In this document: positions 8,830 through 16,975 of the stretch, in pieces
Layout: every line of letters starts with the position of its first letter
Numbering within the stretch: the first letter of the stretch is position 1
From: Cesiribacter sp964504565
GTDB taxonomy: Bacteria > Bacteroidota > Bacteroidia > Cytophagales > Cyclobacteriaceae
Direction: 5' to 3'
Length of the DNA stretch: 64,000 nt
NCBI GenBank assembly: GCA_964504565.1
Contig: CAZDEY010000013.1
Span: forward strand, 62,001 to 126,000
Notes under the pieces: generated by a model
Seen by the model: only the letters and a program-made list of their open reading frames with translations
What the model was told of the DNA's origin: nothing
Database searches by the model: none
Made by a program: the position numbers and the translations under genes

Positions 8830-10512
8830 CTAGTTCTGAACTACGCCGCCATCCATAAAGTTGGCCCGCTCTAAATCCAATACATTCATAGGGTTAGGCT
8901 CCAACCCAATTATATTAGGTTGGGTTAACCGTAGAACCTCGTCGTAAAATAATACTACTACCGGGGCTTCTTCTACAATAATCCTGTCCATTTGCTTATA
9001 TAAATCTAAGCGGTTAAAACCCTGGGTTTCGTAGCGGGCCTGCTCGTACAGGCGATCGTACTCTTCGTTTTTGAAGTGGGTTTTATTTGGTCCGGCTGGC
9101 GAAAAGTTTTTGCTATAGAACAGCGCTAAATAGTTTTCAGCATCCGGGTAGTCGCCCAACCAACTAGAACGGAAGAAATTCACTTTAGAATTATCGATCA
9201 ACTCCTGGTGGGTAGAAGCCAGGTTCATTTCAATCTCAACCGGAATGCCCACGCTGGCCCATTGCTTCTGCAAATACTCTACCATTTCTTTAGACTGAAC
9301 AGTAGTGTACAGTTTAATGCTAGGCAAACCCTTACCCCCCGGGAAGCCGGCTTCGGTCAGCAACTGCTCGGCGCGCTTAATATCGTACTCGTAGCCCTGG
9401 GTCTGGTTTTCTTTAAAGTAGCGGATGGCCGGAGGTATAATACCCATATTGCCCGGAGATCCTACGTTATGATAGACGTATTTTATCAGGTCATTACGGT
9501 TTATTGCGTAATTCATGGCCTGACGGAACTTCTGGTTAAGAATCGGGTGGTTCTTATCGGAATAGGTAGCTGGTTCCAGCGAAAAACCAATATACTCCGT
9601 ATTCAAATAAGGCTCTTTTTGTACCACAAACCTATCTTTATACTCTTGGCGAACTTCACCGTCGGCCGATAATACAGTTTCAATACTGTTGGCTTGCAGT
9701 CCGGAAACGAAATCCAGTTTGCCCTGGCGGAAGTTTAAAAGTTCTTGGTTTCTATCCTGAATAAAGCTTACTAAAACTGCATCCAGGTAAGGCAGAGGCT
9801 TGCCTTCGCCGTCCCGTTTAAAGTAATTATCATTTTTAACTAAAACCAGGCTGTTACCTTCGTCCCAGGTTTTCATCTTAAACGGACCGGTACCAACCGG
9901 GTGGCGGCGGAAATCTTTGCCCCACTTATCAACCGCTTCCTTAGGTATAATTGAGGTATACGGAATGGTTAAAAATTCCAGGAAGGGACCGAAAGGTTTT
10001 TCCAGCGTAAGCTTCACGCGGTTATTATCCAGAGCTTCAATCCAGGTTGGATCGGCACCGCCGTCAGGGCTTTGTTTAACTTTATCGGCAAATATCCAGG
10101 CTCCGGTACTGGCGGTACCCGGGTCTAGCAAACGTTTAAAGCTGTATACAACATCCTGGGCGGTAACATTACGGCCAATTCCACCCTCAAACGCTTCACT
10201 ATCGTGAAACTTTACCCCCTGGCGAAGGGTAAATATATACTCGGTACCATCTTCGGAGACATCCCAGCTTTCGGCCAGGTCGGGCACCGGGTACATTTCG
10301 CTATTGAGGCGAAATAAGCCATTATAAATATTAGAAATTGCCCAGACGTTAGCCTGGTTACGGGCAAAGGCCGGATCCAGCGAACTTAAGCCTTCCGCCT
10401 GGTTATAGCGAAAAACCTTTAGGTTTTCCTGCTCCAGGGAAGTATCGGAGGCAGTACAACCTGCTAATGCCATTGCTCCAGCTAACAAACACACACCTAT
10501 CTGTCTTATCAT
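8830..10512 (-). CDS. ABC transporter substrate-binding lipoprotein, peptide (family 5) type
   Basis: 560 residues. I placed the start at ATG 10512 because the product then begins with a lipoprotein signal ending in the lipobox LAGC (MIRQIGVCLLAGAMALAGC). A longer frame up to 10629 would run into the divergent gene at 10606. The rest is a periplasmic-binding protein of the DppA/OppA class: LAESWDVSEDGTEYIFTLRQ, KFHDSEAF, the RHPVGTGPFKMKTWD block, FRQAMNYAINR and a C-terminal MDRIIVEEAPVVVLFYDE. It should bind oligopeptides or a similar ligand at the outer face of the inner membrane. No permease or ATPase genes are adjacent, so it must work with a transporter encoded elsewhere. Confidence 0.92.
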   Translation of the reverse strand: MIRQIGVCLLAGAMALAGCTASDTSLEQENLKVFRYNQAEGLSSLDPAFARNQANVWAISNIYNGLFRLNSEMYPVPDLAESWDVSEDGTEYIFTLRQGVKFHDSEAFEGGIGRNVTAQDVVYSFKRLLDPGTASTGAWIFADKVKQSPDGGADPTWIEALDNNRVKLTLEKPFGPFLEFLTIPYTSIIPKEAVDKWGKDFRRHPVGTGPFKMKTWDEGNSLVLVKNDNYFKRDGEGKPLPYLDAVLVSFIQDRNQELLNFRQGKLDFVSGLQANSIETVLSADGEVRQEYKDRFVVQKEPYLNTEYIGFSLEPATYSDKNHPILNQKFRQAMNYAINRNDLIKYVYHNVGSPGNMGIIPPAIRYFKENQTQGYEYDIKRAEQLLTEAGFPGGKGLPSIKLYTTVQSKEMVEYLQKQWASVGIPVEIEMNLASTHQELIDNSKVNFFRSSWLGDYPDAENYLALFYSKNFSPAGPNKTHFKNEEYDRLYEQARYETQGFNRLDLYKQMDRIIVEEAPVVVLFYDEVLRLTQPNIIGLEPNPMNVLDLERANFMDGGVVQN

Positions 10513-10541
10513 GACTGTTAAGGAATTTAGATTAGAACTCT

Positions 10542-10549
10542 TATCTTTG
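10542..10549 (+). promoter_or_regulatory. TAnnTTTG promoter element
   Basis: TATCTTTG matches the Bacteroidota -7 consensus. It lies 57 bp before the metal-dependent hydrolase start, in the divergent gap with the lipoprotein gene. Confidence 0.55.
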
Positions 10550-10605
10550 TACACACAAAATGGCCTCAAAGATTGGCCTATTTTTAAAGCTAAACAAGGC
10601 GAATT

Positions 10606-11286
10606 ATGCAGATAACTTACTACGGTCATTCTTGCTTTAAACTTGAAATTAACGACAAATCCGTACTTCTCGATCCGTTTATCTCACCCAACAGCCTAGC
10701 CGCTAATATTAATGTAGAGAAACTTAGCCCGGACTATATACTGGTAAGCCACGGCCACCAAGATCATATAGCCGATGTTGAAACAATATATAAAAATTCC
10801 CAGCCTTTACTAATCAGCACTTTTGAGGTGGTTTCTTACTTTGAGAAAAAAGGACTGAAAAATACCCATCCAATGAACCACGGCGGCAGCAAAAAGTTAG
10901 AGTGGGGCCGTGTAAAAATGGTAAACGCCGTACACACCAGCAGCTTCCCGGATGGTAGTTATGCGGGCAACCCGGCCGGCTTCGTTTTTGAAACTAAGCA
11001 GGGAAGTTACTACTTTGCAGGTGATACCGCCCTAACCTACGATATGAAATTAATTGCTGAGGAGTTTGATATTAAGGCGGCTTTTTTACCCATTGGCGAT
11101 AATTTTACCATGGGAATTGAAGATGCCCTGAAAGCAGCCGATTTCGTAGGTACCAATACCATAGTAGGAATGCATTACGATACATTTCCTTACATTGAAA
11201 TAGACCATGAGAACGCCAGGCAACTTGCCAAAGAGGCCGGAAAAACCTTAAACTTGTTGGCTATTGGCGAAACCATAACGCTTTAA
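10606..11286 (+). CDS. UlaG-like metal-dependent hydrolase (MBL fold)
   Basis: 226 residues of a compact metallo-beta-lactamase fold. The metal motif HGHQDH is in ILVSHGHQDHIADVETI at about residues 49-54. Further ligands are visible in YFAGDTALTYDMK and the C-terminal VGMHYDTFPYIEID. The start YGHSCFKLEINDKSVLLDPF is typical of the UPF0173/UlaG group, which hydrolyses cyclic or lactone-like small molecules; the true substrate is unknown. It is followed 8 bp later by parA and may be cotranscribed with it. Confidence 0.9.
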   Translation: MQITYYGHSCFKLEINDKSVLLDPFISPNSLAANINVEKLSPDYILVSHGHQDHIADVETIYKNSQPLLISTFEVVSYFEKKGLKNTHPMNHGGSKKLEWGRVKMVNAVHTSSFPDGSYAGNPAGFVFETKQGSYYFAGDTALTYDMKLIAEEFDIKAAFLPIGDNFTMGIEDALKAADFVGTNTIVGMHYDTFPYIEIDHENARQLAKEAGKTLNLLAIGETITL

Positions 11287-11294
11287 TTACGCAA

Positions 11295-12095
11295 ATGAGC
11301 AAAATAATTGCGATTGCAAACCAAAAAGGTGGAGTAGGCAAAACCACCACCGCTATTAACTTAGCGGCCAGCCTGGCAGCCCTGGAATTTAAAACCTTGG
11401 TGGTAGATGCCGACCCGCAGGCCAACTCAACCAGCGGTTTAGGCTACGACCCCGAACAAGTAGAACAAAGCATTTACGAATGCATGGTGAACGAGGTAGA
11501 CCCGCGTGATATAATCGTAACCTCGGATAATACCTATTTATCAGTTTTGCCCAGCCATATCCATATGGTTGGCGCCGAGGTGGAAATGGTAGACCTGGAA
11601 AACCGGGAGGAGAAAATGCGCTCGGTGCTGGAAAGCATAAAAAGCGATTACGATTTTATAATTATTGACTGCTCGCCTTCGTTGGGTTTAATTACCGTAA
11701 ATGCCCTGGTAGCGGCCAACTCGGTTATTGTGCCGGTGCAGTGCGAGTATTTTGCGTTGGAAGGCCTAGGCAAATTGTTGAATACAATTAATATAATACA
11801 GGATAGGCTAAACCCTAACTTAGAAATTGAAGGTATCTTGCTGACTATGTACGATGTACGCCTGCGCCTGAGCAACCAGGTGGTAGAGGATGTGCGTCAC
11901 CATTTTCAGAGCATGGCCTTTGAAACCTTAATACCCCGAAATATTAAGTTAAGTGAAGCCCCCTCATTTGGAGTACCGGCCCTAATTCACGATGCCGAAA
12001 GCAAGGGGGCCGTAGCTTACCTAAATTTGGCCAACGAAATTCTGGAGAAAAACGGATTGATAACCAAAAACCCGGCAACTGCCGAAGGTCAGTAG
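11295..12095 (+). CDS. parA: chromosome partitioning ATPase ParA (Soj)
   Basis: 266 residues. The deviant Walker A motif KGGVGKTTTAINLAASLA starts at residue 11, Walker A' is VVDADPQANSTSGLG, and Walker B is FIIIDCSPSLGL. There is no N-terminal helix-turn-helix, so it is the short chromosomal type. ParA binds DNA non-specifically in its ATP form and, with ParB, moves the replication origin region. parB follows 9 bp downstream, the normal chromosomal order. I found no parS-like inverted repeat by eye nearby. Confidence 0.97.
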   Translation: MSKIIAIANQKGGVGKTTTAINLAASLAALEFKTLVVDADPQANSTSGLGYDPEQVEQSIYECMVNEVDPRDIIVTSDNTYLSVLPSHIHMVGAEVEMVDLENREEKMRSVLESIKSDYDFIIIDCSPSLGLITVNALVAANSVIVPVQCEYFALEGLGKLLNTINIIQDRLNPNLEIEGILLTMYDVRLRLSNQVVEDVRHHFQSMAFETLIPRNIKLSEAPSFGVPALIHDAESKGAVAYLNLANEILEKNGLITKNPATAEGQ

Positions 12096-12104
12096 AAATA
12101 CCCC

Positions 12105-13070
12105 ATGGCTGAAGAGGAAAACAAGAAGCAAAACCAACGCAAGAAAGCCCTGGGACGAGGCTTAGGAGCCCTACTATCCGATAGCCGGCGCGGTGGCGAT
12201 TTACCCCTGCGCAAAGCGGAAAGCAGCGGTAGCAACGGCTCAATAAACGAAATTGAGCTTAGCCAAATTGAAACCAACCCCTACCAGCCCCGTACCCACT
12301 TCGATCAATCGGCGCTGGAAGAACTGGCCGAGAGCATTAAAGTGCAGGGCATAATTCAGCCGATTACCGTACGAAAACTGACTGATAACCAGTATCAATT
12401 AATTTCGGGCGAGCGGCGCTTTCAGGCTAGCAAGCTGGCCGGTTTAGAGAAGGTACCGGCTTATATTAGAACCGCCAACGACCAGCAGATGCTGGAAATG
12501 GCCCTTATTGAAAACATTCAGCGCGAAAACCTTAATGCCCTGGAAATTGCCCTGAGCTACCAGCGCTTAATTGCCGAGTGCGACCTTAAACAGGAAGAAC
12601 TGGGCGACCGGGTTGGTAAAAAACGCGCTACAGTAAATAATTACCTACGCCTGCTAAAACTACCGCCCGATATTCAGGCCGGCCTGCGCGATGGGCTGAT
12701 CGGTATGGGCCACGCCCGGGCCATTATTAACGTTGATGACCCCGACAAGCAACTTTATATTTATAAAAAGACGGTTAAAGAAGGCTTATCNNNNNNNNNN
12801 CTGCACCTCTTTCATCGGATTGTGCAGGAGGATTTATCGGTACGGCAGGTAGAAAAATTGGTACGGGAAATTGCCCAGGGCAAACCCGAGCAGGCAAAAA
12901 CCGCCCCCACCGAGCGCACTAAGGAATACCGCCAGCTGCAAACCAAACTAAGCAGCCACTTCGGCACAAAAATTAATATCAAGGCTGACGAAAAAGACCG
13001 CGGCGAAATTAAAATACCGTTTGTATCGGTTGAAGATTTAAACCGTATTCTGGAACTACTTAACTTATAA
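12105..13070 (+). CDS. parB: chromosome partitioning protein ParB (contains a 10-N assembly gap)
   Basis: 321 residues as given, with four unknown residues. The N-terminus ALGRGLGALLSDSR is typical. The CTPase/ParB core holds NPYQPRTHFD and LISGERRFQASKLAG, followed by the helix-turn-helix KRATVNNYLRLLKLP and GHARAIINV. The C-terminal dimerisation region is FGTKINIKADEKDRGEIKIPF. ParB nucleates on parS and spreads as a CTP-dependent clamp. The gap at 12791-12800 keeps frame, but the sequences on either side encode the same family columns (LYIYKKTVKEGLS and LHLFHRIVQEDLS). The join therefore either duplicates a segment or fuses two alleles. Confidence 0.9.
   Translation: MAEEENKKQNQRKKALGRGLGALLSDSRRGGDLPLRKAESSGSNGSINEIELSQIETNPYQPRTHFDQSALEELAESIKVQGIIQPITVRKLTDNQYQLISGERRFQASKLAGLEKVPAYIRTANDQQMLEMALIENIQRENLNALEIALSYQRLIAECDLKQEELGDRVGKKRATVNNYLRLLKLPPDIQAGLRDGLIGMGHARAIINVDDPDKQLYIYKKTVKEGLXXXXLHLFHRIVQEDLSVRQVEKLVREIAQGKPEQAKTAPTERTKEYRQLQTKLSSHFGTKINIKADEKDRGEIKIPFVSVEDLNRILELLNL
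12791..12800. other. assembly gap (10 N) inside parB
   Basis: Ten N in a row, the same length as the gap at 38841, so it is a placeholder rather than a measured size. Confidence 0.98.
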
Positions 13071-13074
13071 TTGC

Positions 13075-13665
13075 TTGAGCAAGCCCCTAGTCTTAGTTCT
13101 TCTTATCCTGAATAGTTTAGGTGCCTTGGCTCAGCAAACCGGCGATACCCTGCAAATTGAGTCCAAGCCACTAATTACCGCCGAGGAAATAAAGGAGTTG
13201 GAAATACCGGAAGATGCGTGGGTTCCCGACCCTAGCAAAGCCGCCTTTTACGCTGCTATACTGCCCGGGGCCGGGCAGGCCTATAACCGGGCACTCTGGA
13301 AGGTGCCGCTAGTGTACGCCGGCGGGGCAACGGTGGTATACTTTGTGAAGTTTTTTAATGGTCGCTACAGCGAAAGCCTGCGTTCGTTCCGGCAAATTGA
13401 GCTTAACTCCGATATTACCGAAATTAACGGAAATAATTCGGATTTTTATCGTCGTAATACTGAATTTTACCGCCGCCAGCGCGACTATAGTATAATTTTA
13501 GGCGGTTTATTCTACGGAATAACCATAGTAGAAGCCTACGTAGATGCCCACCTGCAAACGTTTCGCTTTACCGAGGATGAATTTAGTATGAACGTGAAGC
13601 CTACCTTATTTGCCGTGGGTACTCAACCGGCGTTGGGTATGAAAATTAGCCTACAGCTTAAGTAA
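13075..13665 (+). CDS. DUF5683-like exported membrane protein (TTG start)
   Basis: 196 residues. It begins with a signal peptide (MSKPLVLVLLILNSLGALAQ) from a TTG codon 4 bp after the parB stop; no in-frame ATG exists nearby. The core has the pattern of the Bacteroidota DUF5683 family: PDPSKAAFYAAILPGAGQAYNRALWKVPL, then a hydrophobic segment (LVYAGGATVVYFVKFFNG), an RRNTEFYRRQRDYS region and a second hydrophobic stretch ending near AYVDAHLQTF. The function is unknown. Its position directly after parAB and before dapB and lepB is probably an operon. Confidence 0.78.
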   Translation: MSKPLVLVLLILNSLGALAQQTGDTLQIESKPLITAEEIKELEIPEDAWVPDPSKAAFYAAILPGAGQAYNRALWKVPLVYAGGATVVYFVKFFNGRYSESLRSFRQIELNSDITEINGNNSDFYRRNTEFYRRQRDYSIILGGLFYGITIVEAYVDAHLQTFRFTEDEFSMNVKPTLFAVGTQPALGMKISLQLK

Positions 13666-13687
13666 TTTTTCTTTAAAATAAATAGCA

Positions 13688-14404
13688 ATGAGAATTGCCC
13701 TGCTTGGATACGGAAAAATGGGTAAAACCATAGAAAGACTGGCGGTAGAAGCCGGGCACCAAATTTCCTACAAAATTACCTCGGCCAATACTTCGGATAT
13801 AGGTAAAATTTGTAGAGAAAACACTGATGTAGTAATTGAATTTACGCAACCGGCGGCGGCCAACCAAAACGTAATGACCTGTCTAAAAGCCGGCTTGCCC
13901 GTAGTATGCGGTACCACCGGTTGGCAAACCGACCAGGCTAAAGCCGAACAGTGGTGCCGGGAAAACGGAGGTGCTTTCCTTTGGGCTTCCAACTTTAGCA
14001 TCGGTGTTAATCTTTTCTTTGCGCTAAATAAGAAGCTGGCCGAGCTAATGGAAAACCAGAAAGCTTACCACCCTGAAATTACTGAAATTCACCATACCGA
14101 AAAAAAGGACCAACCCAGTGGTACGGCTATTACGCTGGCCGAAGGATTGCTGGAAAATTATCCGGCTAAAACCAGATGGGTAAATACCCAAAGTACGGAA
14201 CCGGCCGAGCTTGCCGTTGTATCGGTTAGAGAACCTAATGTACCCGGAACCCATACCATTTCTTACACCTCGCCCGAAGATACCATTGCTATAGAGCATA
14301 CCGCTCATAACCGAAACGGCTTTGCTAAAGGGGCCTTATTGGCCGCCGAATGGATAGTAGATAAAAAAGGGGTATTCCGAATGCAGGATTTGCTATCTTT
14401 GTAA
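13688..14404 (+). CDS. dapB: 4-hydroxy-tetrahydrodipicolinate reductase DapB
   Basis: Lysine and meso-diaminopimelate pathway reductase, 238 residues. The nucleotide-binding motif GYGKMGKTIERLA is at residue 7, the conserved CGTTGW at about residue 75, and the catalytic/substrate motif EIHHTEKKDQPSGTA at about residue 135. It supplies a peptidoglycan precursor, which fits the neighbouring cell-envelope gene lepB. It starts 22 bp after the DUF5683-like gene. Confidence 0.97.
   Translation: MRIALLGYGKMGKTIERLAVEAGHQISYKITSANTSDIGKICRENTDVVIEFTQPAAANQNVMTCLKAGLPVVCGTTGWQTDQAKAEQWCRENGGAFLWASNFSIGVNLFFALNKKLAELMENQKAYHPEITEIHHTEKKDQPSGTAITLAEGLLENYPAKTRWVNTQSTEPAELAVVSVREPNVPGTHTISYTSPEDTIAIEHTAHNRNGFAKGALLAAEWIVDKKGVFRMQDLLSL
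14394..14401 (+). promoter_or_regulatory. TAnnTTTG promoter element for lepB
   Basis: TATCTTTG overlaps the last codons of dapB and lies 40 bp before the lepB ATG, a suitable distance for a Bacteroidota -7 element. Confidence 0.5.
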
Positions 14405-14440
14405 ATTGAAAGCCCGCTGCTTTCGTAGTTTTACCCGCCT

Positions 14441-15604
14441 ATGATTACTAAAGAACGTCCCGCCAAGACTAAAAATAAACAAAAGAAGAGCGTTAGCCGA
14501 GAGTGGGCCGATGCTATACTATTTGCCGTAGTGGCCGCTACCCTTATCCGGTGGTTGTTTATGGAAGCCTACACCATACCTACCGGCTCAATGGAAAGAA
14601 CCCTGTTGGTGGGCGACTTCTTATTTGTAAGCAAAATGCACTACGGGGCGCGCACGCCAATAACCCCAATCCAGGTTCCGCTAACGCACCAAACCATATG
14701 GGGCACCAAAATACCTTCTTACTCCGATGCCATTCAGCTACCGCAGTTTAGGCTGCCTGGTTTTAGCGACGTGGAGCGCGGCGATGTGGTGGTATTTAAC
14801 GTGCCACTGGAGTACCCTGGCCACCCCTATAGCGGCATGATTACCGGCGGGGCCGGCGAGCACCCAATTGACCTTAGGACGAATTATATAAAACGTTGCG
14901 TCGCTATTAGTGGCGATACCATAGCCATACGCAACGGCCAAGTGTTTATTAATGGCCAGCCCCGCCAGGAGCCGGAGGGCTTAAAGCGTCCGTATATAAT
15001 TGAAAGCAGCCAGCAATTGGGCGAACGCTTTGCCGAAAATTTAGATATTGATATTAACCCCTACGACGGTGCTTCGGATTTAACCGTGGCCGGCGGCCGA
15101 ACTGCCATAATGATGACCGAGGAGCAAGCCCGGCAAGCACGGGAAATGTCATTTATAAGCTCCGCTACTGAATACGTAGCGCCGGAAGGAGAAAAAGGCT
15201 CCTCTACCCTGCCCCGTAACTATAGCAAGCTAAAGTGGAATTTAGATCAGTTTGGTCCGCTAACTATACCGGCTGAGGGCATGACCATAGCGATGAACGA
15301 GGAAAACCTGGCCTTATACTTTGAAACCATTAAGCACCACGACCTAAACGAGCCGGAAACCGTAACCCAACGCGAGGGTAAGCTTTATATTGACGGCCAG
15401 GAGCAAAGCAGCTATACCTTTAAGCAAAATTACTACTTTATGATGGGCGACAACCGCTACAACTCGCTGGACTCACGAGCCTGGGGGTTTGTACCGGAGA
15501 ACCACGTAGTAGGCAAAGCCCTATTTATCTGGATGAGCCTGGACCCGAACAAATCCTTCTTCAGCAAAGTACGCTGGAGCCGCTTATTTAATGGGATTGA
15601 TTAG
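14441..15604 (+). CDS. lepB: signal peptidase I
   Basis: Membrane serine protease that removes Sec signal peptides. One N-terminal membrane anchor (about residues 25-45) precedes box B, with the nucleophilic serine in IPTGSMERTLLVGD (about residue 50). The catalytic lysine is in NYIKRCVAISGD (about residue 150). Box E is MMGDNRYNSLDSRAWGFV. At 387 residues it is longer than E. coli-type enzymes because of a roughly 130-residue insertion (about 180-310) that is usual in Bacteroidota. A terminator follows, closing the parAB-dapB-lepB stretch. Confidence 0.96.
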   Translation: MITKERPAKTKNKQKKSVSREWADAILFAVVAATLIRWLFMEAYTIPTGSMERTLLVGDFLFVSKMHYGARTPITPIQVPLTHQTIWGTKIPSYSDAIQLPQFRLPGFSDVERGDVVVFNVPLEYPGHPYSGMITGGAGEHPIDLRTNYIKRCVAISGDTIAIRNGQVFINGQPRQEPEGLKRPYIIESSQQLGERFAENLDIDINPYDGASDLTVAGGRTAIMMTEEQARQAREMSFISSATEYVAPEGEKGSSTLPRNYSKLKWNLDQFGPLTIPAEGMTIAMNEENLALYFETIKHHDLNEPETVTQREGKLYIDGQEQSSYTFKQNYYFMMGDNRYNSLDSRAWGFVPENHVVGKALFIWMSLDPNKSFFSKVRWSRLFNGID

Positions 15605-15626
15605 ATATTTTAGAAACTTAATAATG

Positions 15627-15660
15627 AGCCACTCTAGCGTTGCTGGGGTGGCTTTTTATT
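15627..15660 (+). terminator. terminator after lepB
   Basis: AGCCAC (15627-15632) pairs with GTGGCT (15648-15653), followed by TTTTATT. Confidence 0.8.
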
Positions 15661-15749
15661 TATATTTGAGTTGCTTGTTTTGTGTAAACTGTTAAATTAA
15701 ACTGCCATTTCTCATTAACATTTTTTTAAATTGATGATGAAAGGGAAAT

Positions 15750-15814
15750 AAAGCACACTAGTGTGTTTTATACGCCGCATACTGGCGGGTAAAGCACACT
15801 AGTGTGCTTTATAC
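15750..15814. repeat. two direct copies of a long palindrome
   Basis: A 24-bp element occurs at 15750-15773 and again at 15791-15814 with one difference. Its core GCACACTAGTGTGC is self-complementary; in the second copy the palindrome is perfect over 20 bp (15791-15810). The copies are spaced 41 bp apart, and CGCC/GGCG in the spacer can form a small third hairpin. They stand directly before the Ntn-hydrolase-like gene. They could be an operator, a recombination site or cassette edges. The sequence alone does not decide. Confidence 0.8.
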
Positions 15815-15842
15815 AGATGTCGGCAAACATTATAAGAACTGC

Positions 15843-16646
15843 ATGACCCTAATAATATCATGGATTGGAGTTGACGACAAAAAAGATGGAAAAGAAATTT
15901 CATCCATCTACATAGCGTCAGACAGTAGATATACTTGGGGGAATGCAGGTAAGTTCGACTATGGAATCAAAGTTTTTGGTTCAACTAAGCACCCTGAAAT
16001 CTTTGGGTTTTGTGGAGATGTTTTATTCCCTTCAACAATTTTTGGGCAAATCATCCCACAAATTGACAATGGAATCTTACTTAATGATGATGATAACTTG
16101 AATGAGAAGAACAACAAAGTCTTCGGTTTCATCAAATCTTCCCTATCCACTTACCCGAAAGAGTTTTTAGGCAATACATTTATCATTCTGCATGCCTCAC
16201 GATTCAAAAAAGAATTCAAGCTTTTTAAGACTTCCTACGATGGTAATAAAGGGATAAACAACGAAGAAATAACCTTGCCAAAAGAATCAACAAAAGTGTT
16301 TAGCGGTGGTTCAGGAAAGTCCGAATTTGATGAGAATTGGCAAAAATGGGAAGACAAAAAGCACAATAACTACCGAACTAGCAGAGCTGTATACCATTGC
16401 TTAACAGAAACTCTAAAAGAAATCAAAGACCCCAGAACTGGTGGATTACCGCAAATAGTTGGATTGTATAGAATAGAAAACATGAGGCTTTTTGGAATTG
16501 TAGAAGATGAGAAAAAATATATTTATGGAAAGCAAAGTACTGAGGATATTAACTCAAGAAGTATCGAATGGCGAAACGAGAACTTTGAACGGGTGAACCC
16601 AGATACATTAAAAATACTTGAAGGTGCACAGAGACAACCTTCATAA
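15843..16646 (+). CDS. putative proteasome-beta-like Ntn hydrolase, uncharacterised
   Basis: 267 residues from ATG 15843. The same frame is open upstream to 15804, but that part lies in the palindrome. I do not recognise a named family. After Met removal the protein would start with Thr (MTLIISWIGVDD), and a strand then carries YIASDSRYTW. This resembles the N-terminal nucleophile and ADSR-type strand of proteasome beta subunits; FGFCGDVLFP fits a following strand. The middle and C-terminus (KVFSGGSGKSEFDENW, DPRTGGLPQIVGLYRI) show no further motif. Base composition is more AT-rich than in flanking core genes, suggesting transfer. The enzymatic role is inference and the coding call itself is solid. 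Confidence 0.6.
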   Translation: MTLIISWIGVDDKKDGKEISSIYIASDSRYTWGNAGKFDYGIKVFGSTKHPEIFGFCGDVLFPSTIFGQIIPQIDNGILLNDDDNLNEKNNKVFGFIKSSLSTYPKEFLGNTFIILHASRFKKEFKLFKTSYDGNKGINNEEITLPKESTKVFSGGSGKSEFDENWQKWEDKKHNNYRTSRAVYHCLTETLKEIKDPRTGGLPQIVGLYRIENMRLFGIVEDEKKYIYGKQSTEDINSRSIEWRNENFERVNPDTLKILEGAQRQPS

Positions 16647-16653
16647 AGAGGCA

Positions 16654-16830
16654 ACTCCCTGACTCTCCACAAATTTTACAATTAAATCAATTTGGGGAGG
16701 TCGAGGTGGCGGGTAGTCTGGGAACTACCTTCAGGGTATTAAAAGCGCTTCTGTGGTGTAATTTAGATAGCACATCCGTAACTAAACGGAAGGTCCCGGG
16801 GCAGAGCCGGGCTGCTTTTAAAACAAAATA
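16654..16830 (+). ncRNA. structured RNA resembling HEARO / IscB omega RNA
   Basis: A non-coding stretch with dense nested pairing. A 5' stem runs 16654-16666 with 16688-16700 (imperfect). A hairpin GGTAGT/ACTACC follows (16712-16717 with 16724-16729). A closing stem TTAAAAGC/GCTTTTAA (16739-16746 with 16814-16821) encloses three hairpins: TGTG/CACA (16752, 16771), CCGT/ACGG with loop AACTAA (16776-16789), and CCCGG/CCGGG (16795-16799 with 16807-16811). The order of hairpins and the CCnnAACTAA motif match my memory of HEARO RNAs, the guide RNAs of IscB nucleases. No iscB-like gene lies on either side. The structure is visible directly; the family name is by resemblance. Confidence 0.5.
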
Positions 16831-16846
16831 CGATTTGCCAACAAAC

Positions 16847-16940
16847 ACTATCATCCATAAGCTTACTGAGCTATTTACAAAGGCTAGTGCGATGAGATAC
16901 TTTTATAGAAATTTGAAAAGTCCAGCTTACGGATGATAGT
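16847..16940. repeat. inverted repeat downstream of the structured RNA
   Basis: 16847-16862 (ACTATCATCCATAAGC) is complementary to 16925-16940 at 15 of 16 positions, enclosing 62 bases. The right arm runs straight into the boundary-like motif TGGGCGTTGT (16941). This could be a recombination-site hairpin or the edge of an inserted element. Confidence 0.7.
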
Positions 16941-16975
16941 TGGGCGTTGTGCACTATGCTAAACTCACTTAGCCA

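Noticed and set aside
10513..10629. N-terminal extension of the peptide-binding lipoprotein
   Set aside because: It would hide the lipoprotein signal inside the protein and overlap the divergent gene and its promoter element.
11287..13080. parS centromere or replication origin next to parAB
   Set aside because: No GTTTCACGTGAAAC-like palindrome or DnaA-box cluster was found by eye in this stretch.
16706..16936. Open frame of 76 codons over the structured RNA
   Set aside because: The sequence is explained by paired RNA stems, the product has no motif, and it ends inside the inverted repeat.
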